64,000 nucleotides of DNA from Whalleya microplaca (Eukaryota; Ascomycota; Sordariomycetes; Xylariales; Xylariaceae), in contig MU385720.1 of the NCBI GenBank assembly GCA_022497155.1, forward strand, positions 434,001 through 498,000. The letters are read 5' to 3'. A model generated the notes under the pieces. It was not told where the DNA came from and did no database searches. It saw nothing but the letters and a program-made list of their open reading frames with translations. Made by a program: the position numbers and the translations under genes. Positions 35,090 to 45,701 of this stretch are shown piece by piece; within the stretch, counting starts at the first letter, position 1, and each line of letters begins with the position of its first letter.

Positions 35090-36683
35090 ATGGCGAGAGT
35101 GTACGCCGACGTTAACCAGAATATGCCCAGGAGCTATTGGGATTACGACAGCGTTAACATCAGTGAGTGAACTCATGTCTTACCTCGTACTTATCCCGAG
35201 CCCATCTCGTCCCTGTTGCCGCCTCTATCGATGTCCCTATCCTGGGATGGCTATGGCCCGTGCTACTGTAGCTTCTGCTTGCCAACGACGACGACTAGAT
35301 TGCTGATCTTTTCTACCAAACAGGCTGGGGAATCCTCGAGAACTACGAGGTTGTGCGTAAGATTGGTACGTTGCGACGCGTCCCGCTCCTCCCGAACGAA
35401 CGACTGACCTCGTCCCCTCTGTCTAGGTCGGGGTAAATATTCCGAGGTCTTCGAGGGCATCAACGTGGTTAACTACCAGAAATGCGTCATCAAGGTGCTG
35501 AAGCCGGTCAAGAAGAAGAAGATCAAGAGAGAAATCAAGATCTTGCAGAACTTGTCTGGTGGCCCCAATATCGTCGCCCTACTTGACGTGGTTAGAGACA
35601 ACCAGGTAGGCGGCAATCCTCTCGTAAGCGCGTTCGCGTCGGGGACTCGGTGCTCCATGTCTCTGGTACCGTTGCGGTAGAACAGGCTTGATGCTAATAC
35701 GTTTTTGTGTGTTTGTTTAGAGCAAGACGCCTTCCCTCATCTTTGAGTACGTCAACAATACCGACTTCCGAAGCCTTTACCCCAAATTCAACGACATCGA
35801 TGTGCGATACTACATCTTCGAACTGCTCAAGGCCCTCGACTATTGTCACAGCAAGGGCATCATGCACCGAGACGTAAAACCTCATAACGTTATGATCGAT
35901 CATGAGAACAGAAAGGTATGTTTCCCATATATGCGTTCGCAAAGGCTATATTACTCACTTGTTCGCTAGTTACGTCTCATTGACTGGGGTTTGGCTGAGT
36001 TCTATCACCCTGGAACTGAGTACAATGTGCGCGTATGTCATCATTGAAATCCCCCCATCCCTTGTCCCATTTGTTACAGGATTTCTAGGCTGTTACTATT
36101 GGGGCATGCAAGAGCTGAAGGCTCTTGGTGTGATACGATCAGATGCTGACATTCACCATGATTAGGTTGCTTCCCGATACTTCAAGGGACCTGAGCTGCT
36201 TGTCGACTTCCAGGAGTACGATTACAGCTTAGACATGTGGAGTCTTGGTGCTATGTTTGCCTCTATGATCTTTAGGAAAGAGCCGTTCTTCCATGGAAAC
36301 AGCAATTCGGATCAACTTGTCAAGATTGCCAAAGTACTTGGCACCGATGACCTCTTCGACTACTTGGATAAGTACGAGATAGAACTTGACCCGCAATACG
36401 ACGACATCCTAGGCCGATTTGCGAAGAAGCCGTGGCACAGCTTTGTGAATAGCGAAAACCAGAGATTCGTCAGCAACGAAGCGATTGATTTCCTGGACAA
36501 ACTGCTCAGATATGACCACCAGGTAGGTGACACGACTTGGCCCGAGACTACACAATACTAACAAGTCTCTAGGAGCGTCTCACGGCGAAGGAGGCAATGG
36601 CACACCCCTACTTTGCCCCTATTCGGGACGAGACTACGCTCACGGAGTACCTGGGTGGCGCGACTGTCAGCTCTGAGTCCTGA
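35090..36683 (+). CDS. cka1: casein kinase 2 catalytic subunit alpha
   Basis: Seven exons (35090-35162, 35324-35365, 35427-35605, 35721-35915, 35970-36032, 36166-36522, 36573-36683) give 339 aa, the normal length. Diagnostic features: the Gly-rich loop [11 protein letters not shown] (residues about 39-49), the catalytic Lys in VIKVLKP (about 61) followed by the basic KKKKIKRE cluster unique to CK2, HRDVKPHN, and DWG in place of DFG ([12 protein letters not shown]). The p+1 segment [19 protein letters not shown] and the C-lobe [20 protein letters not shown] complete the fold. CK2 is a constitutively active, acidophilic Ser/Thr kinase that acts as a holoenzyme with beta subunits in nucleus and cytoplasm. 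All catalytic residues are present. The high intron density in the first half is usual for fungal CK2 alpha genes. Confidence 0.97.
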
Positions 36684-38167
36684 TATCGGCTCACGCTAGT
36701 TACTTTTCCCATACAATTTCGAGATACCCGTACTCTAAGCAGGGTTTGTCTGCGCAAACTACTGCTACACTATCCTGTCCCCGATATAGATGTAGGCCTT
36801 GAGCCCCAGTCGTGGGACGGTTTTATGGCTGTATCCCACACCATGGCGTTACCTACTGCAAGGATGGAAATAGGCGAGAGGATCCCTTGTTCTAGATAGC
36901 CCGCTGTTAGGCCTTTCCAGGTTGCGCAGGATTATTTTGTCTTCTGCCTACTAGTAAGGCACTGGATGGCTTCCTTTATGAAGGACATGGTTAATAGCAA
37001 GATTTCCAGGCCCCCTCAACTCGTATAATCTCCGTCTCCTTTCCGTCACCTCCCTTCCTCCCGTTTCCCGAAACCCCTTTCCATGGTTCAATCAATGGTC
37101 ACAGCGTAGAGAAGAGTGGAATTCAAGATGGGACGAACAACAACAATGAACGGACAACATCAATGTGAATGGTACTAGGCTAGGATTGGCGAGACTCAGG
37201 CTTTGGACTATCTTGGCTGGCTGGCTGGCTGGCTCTGGCGTTTCTGAGGGTCTATTCGGGGGAATCGGTTGGTTTCATCCATCATCACGTGTTATTTTTT
37301 CCTTTTCCTTCAGGGAGGGAGCGAGGCATGGCATAGGAACACCACTACAATTTGATCATTTATTCTTCATCTTCTTTCTTTCCTGACTCCCCGCTCCGCT
37401 CTGCTATGACATTTCGTGTTTTCACCGGCGGGTCGTGATGATTACGTTATGGTTGTGGGGGGCTAGGCCAGCATGGACGTAACGAGTAGCGTAGCGTACA
37501 CGGTAGATGGTAGATGAAGTGTTACGATGAGTTGAGTTGAGTTGAGTTTGGAGTTGTGCTGCTGATGTGAATATGATTGTGTTGATAGCTGGTGAGAAGT
37601 GAGAAGGATAGAGAGATGCTAGGTTTATGATTCGTATTTGTCTACGTAACGATTGTGAGTCCTGCAGCCGAAACCTACAAGTGCTCATGATCCTGCTACT
37701 GTGTTAAAAAGATTAAGGGGCTATCCAGGGTTACACGCAACGGAAAATAGTAAGAATAGATATCGACAAAGATGGGACAATTAAGTATTAGATGGATATA
37801 TTATATATATTACAGAGGCTACCTAGGAATCAGCATCTACGCAGCAAATATCTTCCGAATCCCATCTATTACGCATGGCTATATAGCTCGCTGATCACAG
37901 CCTCTTTCATTCATACACCAGCCCCCACCCCTATCCATCGCTCTATCCTTCTCTCCGTTTCTCTACCCATCTCTCTCTCTCTCTCTCTCTGGGGGGGGGG
38001 GGGGGGGGGGGGGCGGGGGGCGGCGGGGCGCGGGGCGGGGGGGCGGCGGGGGGGGGCGGGGGGCCGCGCCGGCCCCGCCCACGGNNNNNNNNNNCAATAA
38101 AACAAAACCCCCCCCCCCCCCCCACACCCCACACCCCACCTCCTCCACCCCCCCCCCCCCCCCTCCC

Positions 38168-38201
<34 letters not shown>
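36684..38201. other. intergenic with assembly gap
   Basis: 3' flanks of two convergent genes (CK2 alpha rightward, scm3 leftward). A four-fold GGCTGGCT run lies near 37210-37230. From 37960 a CT run passes into G and C homopolymers with an N gap. No gene is supported; the open frames across the homopolymers are artefacts of composition. Confidence 0.7.
37991..38200. other. G/C homopolymer blocks around a 10-N assembly gap
   Basis: The N run is at 38085-38094. It is preceded by a G-rich stretch (37991-38084) and followed by several long C runs (38108-38202). The sharp change from G to C runs on the same strand across the gap suggests a hard-to-sequence tract or an inverted join, so this stretch should not be trusted base by base. 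Confidence 0.95.
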
Positions 38202-38202
<1 letters not shown>

Positions 38203-41200
38203 TACCGACAGCACGTAAAGCAGAAATCCCTTTCGCACACGAACCCATCAACCCCACACCTCCTAACCGACCCGGCCGGCGAGCGCACCAGCTCCTCCGT
38301 CGGACTCGCGGGCCTCCCGCGTCCCAGCAGATTATCCGCCACGGTGCGCGCCAGCGGCGAGCTCTGGACGGCCGCGAACTTGCGCTTCACACCACCCCCA
38401 CCACTGCCCCGGTGAGATTTCCAAGCGCGGGAGTCCGTCGCGGGAGGGATGGCGCTGGCGTGTTTCCTAGACGCCGGGGTGCGCGAGCCGGAGCGGTCGG
38501 CGAACAGGCTGTGCCGCCGGAATGCATTGCCGCCACTGCTGCTGATCGGGGTTGATGGAGTAGGAGGTTCACGATCGTGGACGTGGGCACTGGCGCGCGC
38601 GTGGGCACGGCTGAGCTTCGCGCGGAAGGAGCTGGGCGAGTACGTGGGCGTAGCGAGCGTGAGCTCGTCCTCGTCAGCTGGGTCGTCGGGGACGAGGGAG
38701 GCTAGGGCGTATTTTCTGGCGGAGTGGGGGGTACGGGTGCGGTGGTCGCTTGTTCTGGGCGTGGTTGATGAGGGGGGAGGCTCTTTGCGCCGCTTGGGGG
38801 TTTGTGGGATTGGGGATTGGTGCGCCGGGCGGTGGCTCGGTGGAGCTGATGATTTCGTAGGATCCTGGTTGAGGCTTTGATGGTTGTTAGGGGTTGGTTT
38901 TGTGATTTCGTCGGTACGCTTCCTCAGGAGGCGCAATGCTAGCCCTGTCGCCCTGGGTTGTCGTTTCTTGGGACTCGGTGATTTTGACGGTTTTGGTGCT
39001 GGCTGGGGTATGGTCTGCTCGGGTGAGCTTGGCGGATTCGGTTTGTGTGCTTCGAGATCCGGAGCGCTGACTACCTGACCGTGTTCTAACTCCTGCTCAG
39101 TGGAAGAAGATTTAGGCAGGCTCTCAGGTTCTTGAGCGGGTCTGGGTGATTGGTTATCCGCCTCAGCCGAGTCTGTTTGGGCGGCGGGTATCTCAGTGGT
39201 ATCTTCATGAATGTTCGGTGCAGGCTCGCATTCCGGGTTTCGTTGTGATCCTGAGACTCCTAGGTCTCGGTCCTCTGAGACCTCGCGGGACGGAAGGTCT
39301 CCATCCACGATGACTGGGATATCTCCAGTAACCCTATTATCAAGATTTGATGTCTCATCGTTTTCTTGATTAGTGTGAATTTCATGTCCCAAATCTAGGG
39401 AAGCCTGGGAATCATTGTCTGCTAGGGAAATGGTGTCAAACTGCTTGTGTGGAGAGTTCTCGTTGTCGTGGGAAGAAACTGTGCGAATCTGTACCTCGAT
39501 TCTACTTGAAAGTGGATAATTCAGCTCCCGCGAGCTTGGTGTCGCTCCTGGAACATTGAATGGATCCAACGAAGTATCATCGGTACACAATGAAGGACTG
39601 ATGGACTTGTGTACAGTTGTTTCCTCTTTATCGGGGTTAGGCAAATCCGTATGAAGCTCGTCGTCATGATGGTCTCCATTCCGCGTGGCATTTTCAGCCA
39701 CTTGGGAAGCCTCAATTTTATTACTAGCCTGTCCAGGCTCCTCTTTCTGTTCTGCCCCATCATCATTTCCTCTCTTCGTGGGTTTGCTCGATTTTACCCG
39801 TTTGGGAGATTTGTTGACTCTTGCGGGAGGTGGACTTGGAGGCTTGCTGGCGATTCGGGCTATTGCGTCTGATGCCTCTGTGGTATCCAGTTTGTGCTGA
39901 CCTCGTTTCATCCACGAGATACTGGCGTAGAACTCTATCTGTTTGCGAGCGCGAGAAGACCTCCTTTGCTCAGAATCCGGTAGCTCAACATTGTCCGTAT
40001 CCTGGACCTTCATTTCGCCTTTTTCCACAGCAACTTGGCTTGTCGGGGTTACGTCTCCTAGCACTTTTCTCGGTGGAGGTAGTGGTATCGATTTGGCCCC
40101 TGGGCTATCTGTAGATGTCGACTTTGAGACCTTGGAATTCAAGCCAGTTGGCGTACTCGCGCGGTTCTCTTTAGCTGTTTCTTTGCCAAGCTCGGGAAGC
40201 TCTTCGCCATTAGCTGATTTCTTCGGCCTTCTTGGCTTGCGACGATGTTTCTGGGGGGTATGTTTAGTTTCGGCTGTTGTTGCCTGCTCAGTGCCTTTTT
40301 CCTGGGCTGTTGGCCGTGCATTTCCAGCTACGATAGATAACGTTGAAGACTTTGTAGTGTCTTTCACAGCCGGAGCCTCGCTGAACTGATCGCTGGTTCC
40401 TAATAGGATGTCATCGTCAGATTCATCCTCAGCTGATGTTACTCTAGGTAAAGTCTTTCGTGCAAAAGGCTTCGCCCCAACCAGCCTTTTAGGGTTTGAG
40501 TGATGAAACAACCCATTTCCATAAACCGGTTGAGGGTATCCCATAGCTTGGTGTGGGAAGTTGAAGCCATTCTGAAATGTGGCCATTGGTAACTCTGGAG
40601 TTTGCCACATCGGGTCGACAGTGTTGTTGCTATGAAAAGGAGACATAGGCATAGGCATAGGCATAGGCAACCCTGAAGCCTGCCAAAACTGGCCAACTTG
40701 GTTATTGCTATGAAAAGGAGGCACAGCCATTCCCATGGGTATAGGCATAGACATTGGAATAGAAAGTTCGGGAGCCTGCCAGGCCGGGTCAGCAGCAGCA
40801 GAATTGTTGCCAAAGCCCGGAGAGCCGAACATGAATGGGTTAGGGCCACCAAATGCATTTGGGGGAAAAGCCAGAGAGGATAGTCCGTATGCGCCTCCAT
40901 TGGACGAAATAGGCCGACTCGATGCAGTGCGTAATGGCGAAACTTGCATATGCGTAGATGAATTAGACCGGACTAGAGACTTGGAATGTGACTGTTTGGC
41001 TGGCGCAATATCCTTGCCCCTCAATATCCTCTCCTCTTCATCGCTCGATATAGAGCTCTCCCTCGTCCGATTTCCTTCTTCGCCGAGGGACACAAGGTGT
41101 CCATTATCAACGATCACTTCCCCGGTCCAAAGGTCGATCTCGTCGCCAACGCCAGTAAAGTCCTTTTCATACTTTTCGAAGATATCCTCAAAAGCGGACT

Positions 41201-41375
41201 TGAGCCTTGTGGCAGACTTGGCTGCTTTCTTGGTGAATTGATAATTGGGATCCTGCCGAGCGGCAAACTGAGTGGCGCTCAACGAGAGCTCATCTTGGTT
41301 CTCTTCCTCCTCATCGTCATCCTCATTGTAAGGGGCTTGCCCAACCCTCAATCGTTTAGAGGGAGGTTCCATCAT
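38202..41375 (-). CDS. scm3: CENP-A chaperone Scm3 (HJURP homologue)
   Basis: A single uninterrupted frame of 1057 aa, starting with MMEPPSKRLRVG. Residues about 39-95 form the Scm3 domain: a basic helix (DPNYQFTKKAAKSATRLKSA), then FEDIFEKYEKDFTGVGDEID, then LWTGEVIVDNGHLVSLGEEG. This is the region that binds CENP-A/H4 and is shared with HJURP. The rest is largely disordered, with Met/Pro-rich imperfect repeats (MPMPMP followed by PFHSNN, residues about 205-265), basic patches and many Ser/Thr-Pro sites, as in the long Scm3 proteins of filamentous fungi. The C-terminus has a short Cys-rich end (RRCGVDGFVCERDFCFTCC) that could bind a metal. The stop codon lies one base from the C-homopolymer zone near the gap, so the extreme 3' end deserves checking. 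The role is deposition of CENP-A at centromeres. Confidence 0.9.
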
Positions 41376-41972
41376 CTAATAAGCCGCCTCGCCATATATA
41401 AACATCTGAAATAGTGAGAGGTCCTCAACAATCGCGCATGAAAGACTTATAAAGTGACTGACATAGCCGAAAACCTGTCAACCAAATCGCATTACTTAGT
41501 GAATCATGGGCCGTGAATGATGGCGTTGTCGTTATGATGTAGCAGTCAAATATAGGGACAAAAATGGGAGTATTTGTGGAACCCCGCCATATCGCATCGG
41601 CCGGGGAACCATTCAGACATTATATATGTAGACATACAGACTGCATTGGCATGCATTGGGGCAGGCCTATGCATTTGTAGGGGTCGCCGGCTGTTTAAGT
41701 GGATACTTACGCACTAATCGAAGTCGCACCTTCACAGTCTGGCCCTCTATGCAGAAGGTGCAGGTGCCTGAAACTGATCAGCTGATGACGTACTGACAAA
41801 TCTGCACATGCAAGAGTGAATGCAAGATTAGCTCACCGGCCACTTCTCACTTCTCACTTCTCACTTCTCACTTCACCTCCTTCAATACATCCGTGTTTCC
41901 TACATAATTCATGAACACCGCACAAAGCAGCTTCAGCATGAAAATGACAACGGCAATTCTTCCAGCCTCACC
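41376..41972. promoter_or_regulatory. divergent promoter region, scm3 and atg6
   Basis: About 600 bases lie between two outward-facing genes. A heptamer array (TTCTCAC, about five copies, 41841-41877) lies roughly 100-130 bases upstream of the atg6 start codon, probably in its promoter or 5' UTR. No gene is supported inside. Confidence 0.6.
41841..41877 (+). repeat. TTCTCAC heptamer repeat
   Basis: CACTTCTCAC units repeat with a 7-bp period, about five copies, ending in TTCACCTCC. Located just upstream of atg6. Confidence 0.9.
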
Positions 41973-43558
41973 ATGTATTGCCAGAAGTGCCGTTCCCCCC
42001 TCAAGCTAGATGGGTCCTTAGGAGAATTGAACCCAGCTGCATTCGATCTACTTGTTGGTCTGTAGCCCTGCTTGCGCGCGACAGGCGCATACTGTTTTTA
42101 CTTTATATATCCAACTGACTTGTTACAGCTTCTTCTTCTTCTTCTCAGCAACAGCCGAAACGACAAGCATCTTCGCGCCTATCATACCCACACGATGCCG
42201 AGCGGAAAGCACTGTACGACAGGGTCTCGAAGAATGCCGGTCCTGCCACCTTTAAGAAGAATGGCAGCACCCTGCGTAGCGATGGCCAGCCCCGCGACAG
42301 CTCGGCCATGTCCTTCGTACTGCTTACCGAGTCTCAGTTAGCTCCTCCAAAGCTCACCACCCCTAAAGATTCCTCGAGCCCGAGACAGCCACGTCGGAGA
42401 TCCGTGTCTTCTGGCCAGCGAAATGATGCTAGGCCCACGCAACCCCACGAGGCCGAGCGCATCGATAAACTCTTCGAGATCCTGTCAGCGCGATCTGACG
42501 TCGACCATCCTATCTGCGTTGAGTGTACTGAAATGCTAGTAGATGGTCTTCAAAAGAGACTAGAGTCTACGGCACGCGAGCGGGACGCGTATGCAGGTTT
42601 CCTCAAGCAGGTCCAAGCAGACGTGCCTAGCGAGGAGGACATTGCAGAGTCTGAGCAGGCTCTAGCGAAGGCACGGAAGGAAGAGGAGGAACACATGAAA
42701 GAGCTTCTATCATTAGAAAAGGAGAAGGCTGCCCTAGACATCGAAATCGCAGCACTCGAGGAAGAATCACAGGGGCTGGATGCTGAAGAGGTCGAATTCT
42801 GGAGAGAGCGCAATGCCTTTGCGACAAAACTTTCCGAGTTCCAGAACGAAAGGGATAGCATCAATTCCAAATTCGATCACGACTCGCAACTGCTCACAAA
42901 GCTTCAGCGGGCGAATGTCTACAATGACACCTTCTCAATACATCACGATGGCAACTTTGCCACAATAAATGGCCTCAGGCTAGGCAGACTATCAGCAAAG
43001 CCTGTTGACTGGCCGGAGATCAATGCCGCCTGGGGCCAAGCATTATTACTGGTCGTCACCGTTGCCGATAAACTCGGATACAAATTCGAAGGCTACGAGC
43101 CATTGCCCATGAGCTCGACGTCCAAGATTATCCGCTATGATTATCCGTCTCCATCTTCCAGTCGGCTAGGTGCCCACCGAAGCGGACCTCCCCCCGCGCC
43201 TAAGAAGAGCGTCCTGGAGCTCTACTCCTCGGGCGACCTCCCGCTACAGATGCTATGGAACCGCAAGTTCGACCAGGGGATGGTGGCCTTCCTGGAACTG
43301 GTCCGACAGCTGGGCGCTTTTGTCCATCAACAGACAAAAGTGGTAGGTGAGCGAGGCGAATACGCGGCCAATCCACTGGCCCTACCCTACAAGATCGAGG
43401 GCGATAAGATCGGCGACGATAGGATAGGCCATTTCAGCATCAAGTTGGGTATGAATACTGACGAGAGCTGGACGAAGGCATGCAAGTTTGCACTTACATG
43501 CTGCAAGTTCCTCATTGCTCATGCGAGCAACGTAAGTCATGTGACGAATGGACGTTGA
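41973..43558 (+). CDS. atg6: Atg6/Vps30 (beclin 1), PI3-kinase complex subunit
   Basis: Two exons (41973-42057 and 42129-43558) give about 504 aa. The 5' exon encodes MYCQKCRSPLKLDGSLGELN with the N-terminal CxxC typical of beclins. It ends in phase 1 and joins to a Ser-rich stretch at the acceptor TTACAG, giving LLVASSSSQQ. The next acceptor downstream would break the frame. The central part is a long Glu/Lys-rich coiled coil (residues about 190-290), ending at VEFWRERNAFATKLSEFQNE. The C-terminal evolutionarily conserved domain follows, with NVYNDTFSIHHDGNFATING, LGRLSAKPVDWPEINAAWGQ and ELYSSGDLPLQMLWNRKFDQ. Atg6 is shared by the autophagy (with Atg14) and vacuolar sorting (with Vps38) PI3-kinase complexes. 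A GTAAGT at 43531 followed by ATTAG could define an extra 3' intron and a different last few residues. Confidence 0.95.
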
Positions 43559-44132
43559 GTCGTGAACGACTCGTGTTTGGATTAGCAATGGCGCATGGAG
43601 TTGTAGGGAGTTGATAGAGTATTTTATCATGATCTTGACAATAATTTAAGGATTGAGTTTCTGAAGAATCTAGAGATACCACTGAGTCTCCTCATTTTGG
43701 TTTAAGACATACCCCAGAGTCTAAGATGATAAGTCATGATAATGTAGGCACAGTGAGAAGGAGAGTTTAGCAAGAGCCGATCATGATTCCCAATTGCAGT
43801 CCTATGAGACACTTCCATTTCATCCCATCCTTTGTTCGAGGCATTGTCCAATCTCCGATCATTAATGGCAACCACCTTTGTTCCACAAGCCATTTCTCAC
43901 GAAGCCGTCAGCCAGGCCTCAAAGAATTTCATGACGAATTGAACCCTCCCCCGACGTCCTTTCGACTCTGCCATACTATACTATAATCTACCATACTACA
44001 CTGTGATCGAAGCGCAGGGAGAGGCATTGCCATGCTCAGCTCTCCCAAGCAGAGTCCCTAGACAAAACGGCAATATTCGAAACCTAGGAATGCTCACGAC
44101 GCCCGATTGTCTCAGCCTCGATAATACCAACC
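43559..44132. other. intergenic
   Basis: 3' flank of atg6 and promoter of the secreted protein gene. No gene supported. The short run CTATACTATAATCTACCATACTA at about 43975-43997 is only a simple AT-rich repetition. Confidence 0.5.
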
Positions 44133-44730
44133 ATGGTGAACCTTCTCGCCACCACCACAGCACTGCTGTCCCTCGTCACGGGCGGAGCGGCCTGGTTTAA
44201 CTTCATCGCCAACGAATTCAAATCGCAGGACTGCCATGGAAGCGTCATCCACGCCCACGTCGGTATGAAGTACTGGCAGGTAGACCGTAAGTTCGCACTC
44301 TAAGATCTAGCGAAGCACATTCCTCCCACTCGAATATTATATCCATATGCCTCTCCTTCCCTCTCCTCTCTGCTCTCTCGGCTCCAATTCGTATTGTTCA
44401 GGGAACCCGGGGATATTATACCTACGCAGTTATCATATCACATGGGCCCTAACTGTTACGGCATGACTTGCTGACAATGTATCTACGACTGCAGTGGACA
44501 ACGAGACCAACAGCATCTACGTGCAGACGGCCAACGACGGCATCTACAAGTGGTATGCCTTCTCGGACTCGGCACCGGGCACGTGCCTGGGCAACGTGCT
44601 GGGCGAGCTGAAGCGCGGGTGCGTCGGCGTGCGCCTGTTTAGCGAGAAGATCCGCTGTGTCCAGTGGTGCAGCACCTGGGTACATAACGAATACTCGTGC
44701 AAACCGCTTGAGGACAGTTTTAGCGGGTGA
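44133..44730 (+). CDS. small secreted cysteine-rich protein (effector-like)
   Basis: Two exons (44133-44286 and 44495-44730), 129 aa. The N-terminus MVNLLATTTALLSLVTGGAA is a typical signal peptide with a likely cleavage after Gly-Ala-Ala. The mature protein of about 109 residues contains six cysteines (QDCHG, TCLG, GCVG, RCVQWC and SCKP contexts), an even number as expected for disulphides, and ends in a Ser/Gly-rich tail. No catalytic motif or named fold was recognised. Size, secretion signal and cysteine content place it among fungal small secreted proteins, which include effector candidates; that is an inference from features only. The 208-nt intron is longer than its neighbours'. It opens the accessory-looking part of the window. 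Confidence 0.72.
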
Positions 44731-45701
44731 GGGGAAGGGGTGGGAGAAGGAGAAGGAGAAGGCGAAAGAAAAGGAGAAAGGGACTGGAGAGGGCAGTGGG
44801 GATGGCTGGCTGGTAAGCACTTTGTGTGTATTGGCTATGATGCATATTGTAGTGCCTCTCGAAAGGGCCTCTGTGGTATACTTATATAGAATCATCACAG
44901 AAGTGCATTGAGTTTATACGAGGTCGTGACTGGATCGTTAAGTGCTCTTGACTTTCTCTCTAAGGACAGATATGACGATAATAGATGTATTAGTTATAGT
45001 GCCTTAAGCCAATGGATCTCGTAGCAATACGTAATTGCTTCGAGAGCCCCGTTGCTTAAAGGGGATCCTCTAAGCTGTTAGAGATCCTTTAGATCTTAGG
45101 CCTTTACACAATTCTACCTGGACAACTGAGTGACCACGGCAACACCTAAGTGATCATTGCACACACTGTAACTGCGAAACTGCGTATTAAGATACGCCCT
45201 ACAGGGCTGAGGGTGTAGGTCTACGTAAAGCTGCCGCTTGTGTACATGTGTACACAAGGGGCTCTGCCCCTCCTGTAGCTTCGCCTTGCACTGATCAAGC
45301 CATTATGTTCCTCATTATTGTCCCAGATTGTCACCATTGGCCTTGCATTCACTATGCTGTGCTAAAGCTCATTGTTTGCATTGAGAATTTTGCCGCAGTT
45401 GCAGGCGACCGGCCTCATCGTTTCGTGTTGTAGTCATCTCCCCACCAAGCAACTCCTATTATTGTCTCCCAAAATTGCAGAATTGCAAACATAACCCAAC
45501 TCGGTGTGCCTTTTACTACCATTGAATGGCAATTAGGGTATCGTTCAACAGGCCAGTATTCACTACTACTTAGGCTTATCGCGACTTCAGCTGTTTCCTC
45601 CTGTGTCGTTACTTTCTCCTGTACATCCTCGTCACCTTCGCCTATATATTCTCGCGCCTGTACATCCCCGCAACGATCGCCTGTACATTAATCTAGAAAC
45701 C
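44731..45701. other. intergenic with inverted repeat and promoter-like duplicated segment
   Basis: No gene supported. A 10-bp inverted repeat with a 2-nt spacer (CTTGTGTACA / TGTACACAAG) lies at 45237-45258. The stretch 45180-45340 resembles 48970-49110 on the other side of the DUF6604 gene. Pyrimidine-rich, repetitive CTGTACAT motifs (45620-45690) precede the start codon at 45702. Confidence 0.55.

Noticed and set aside
37792..38257. Open frames crossing the N gap
   Set aside because: Gly/Pro/Arg-only translations of G and C homopolymers, with unknown residues over the gap.
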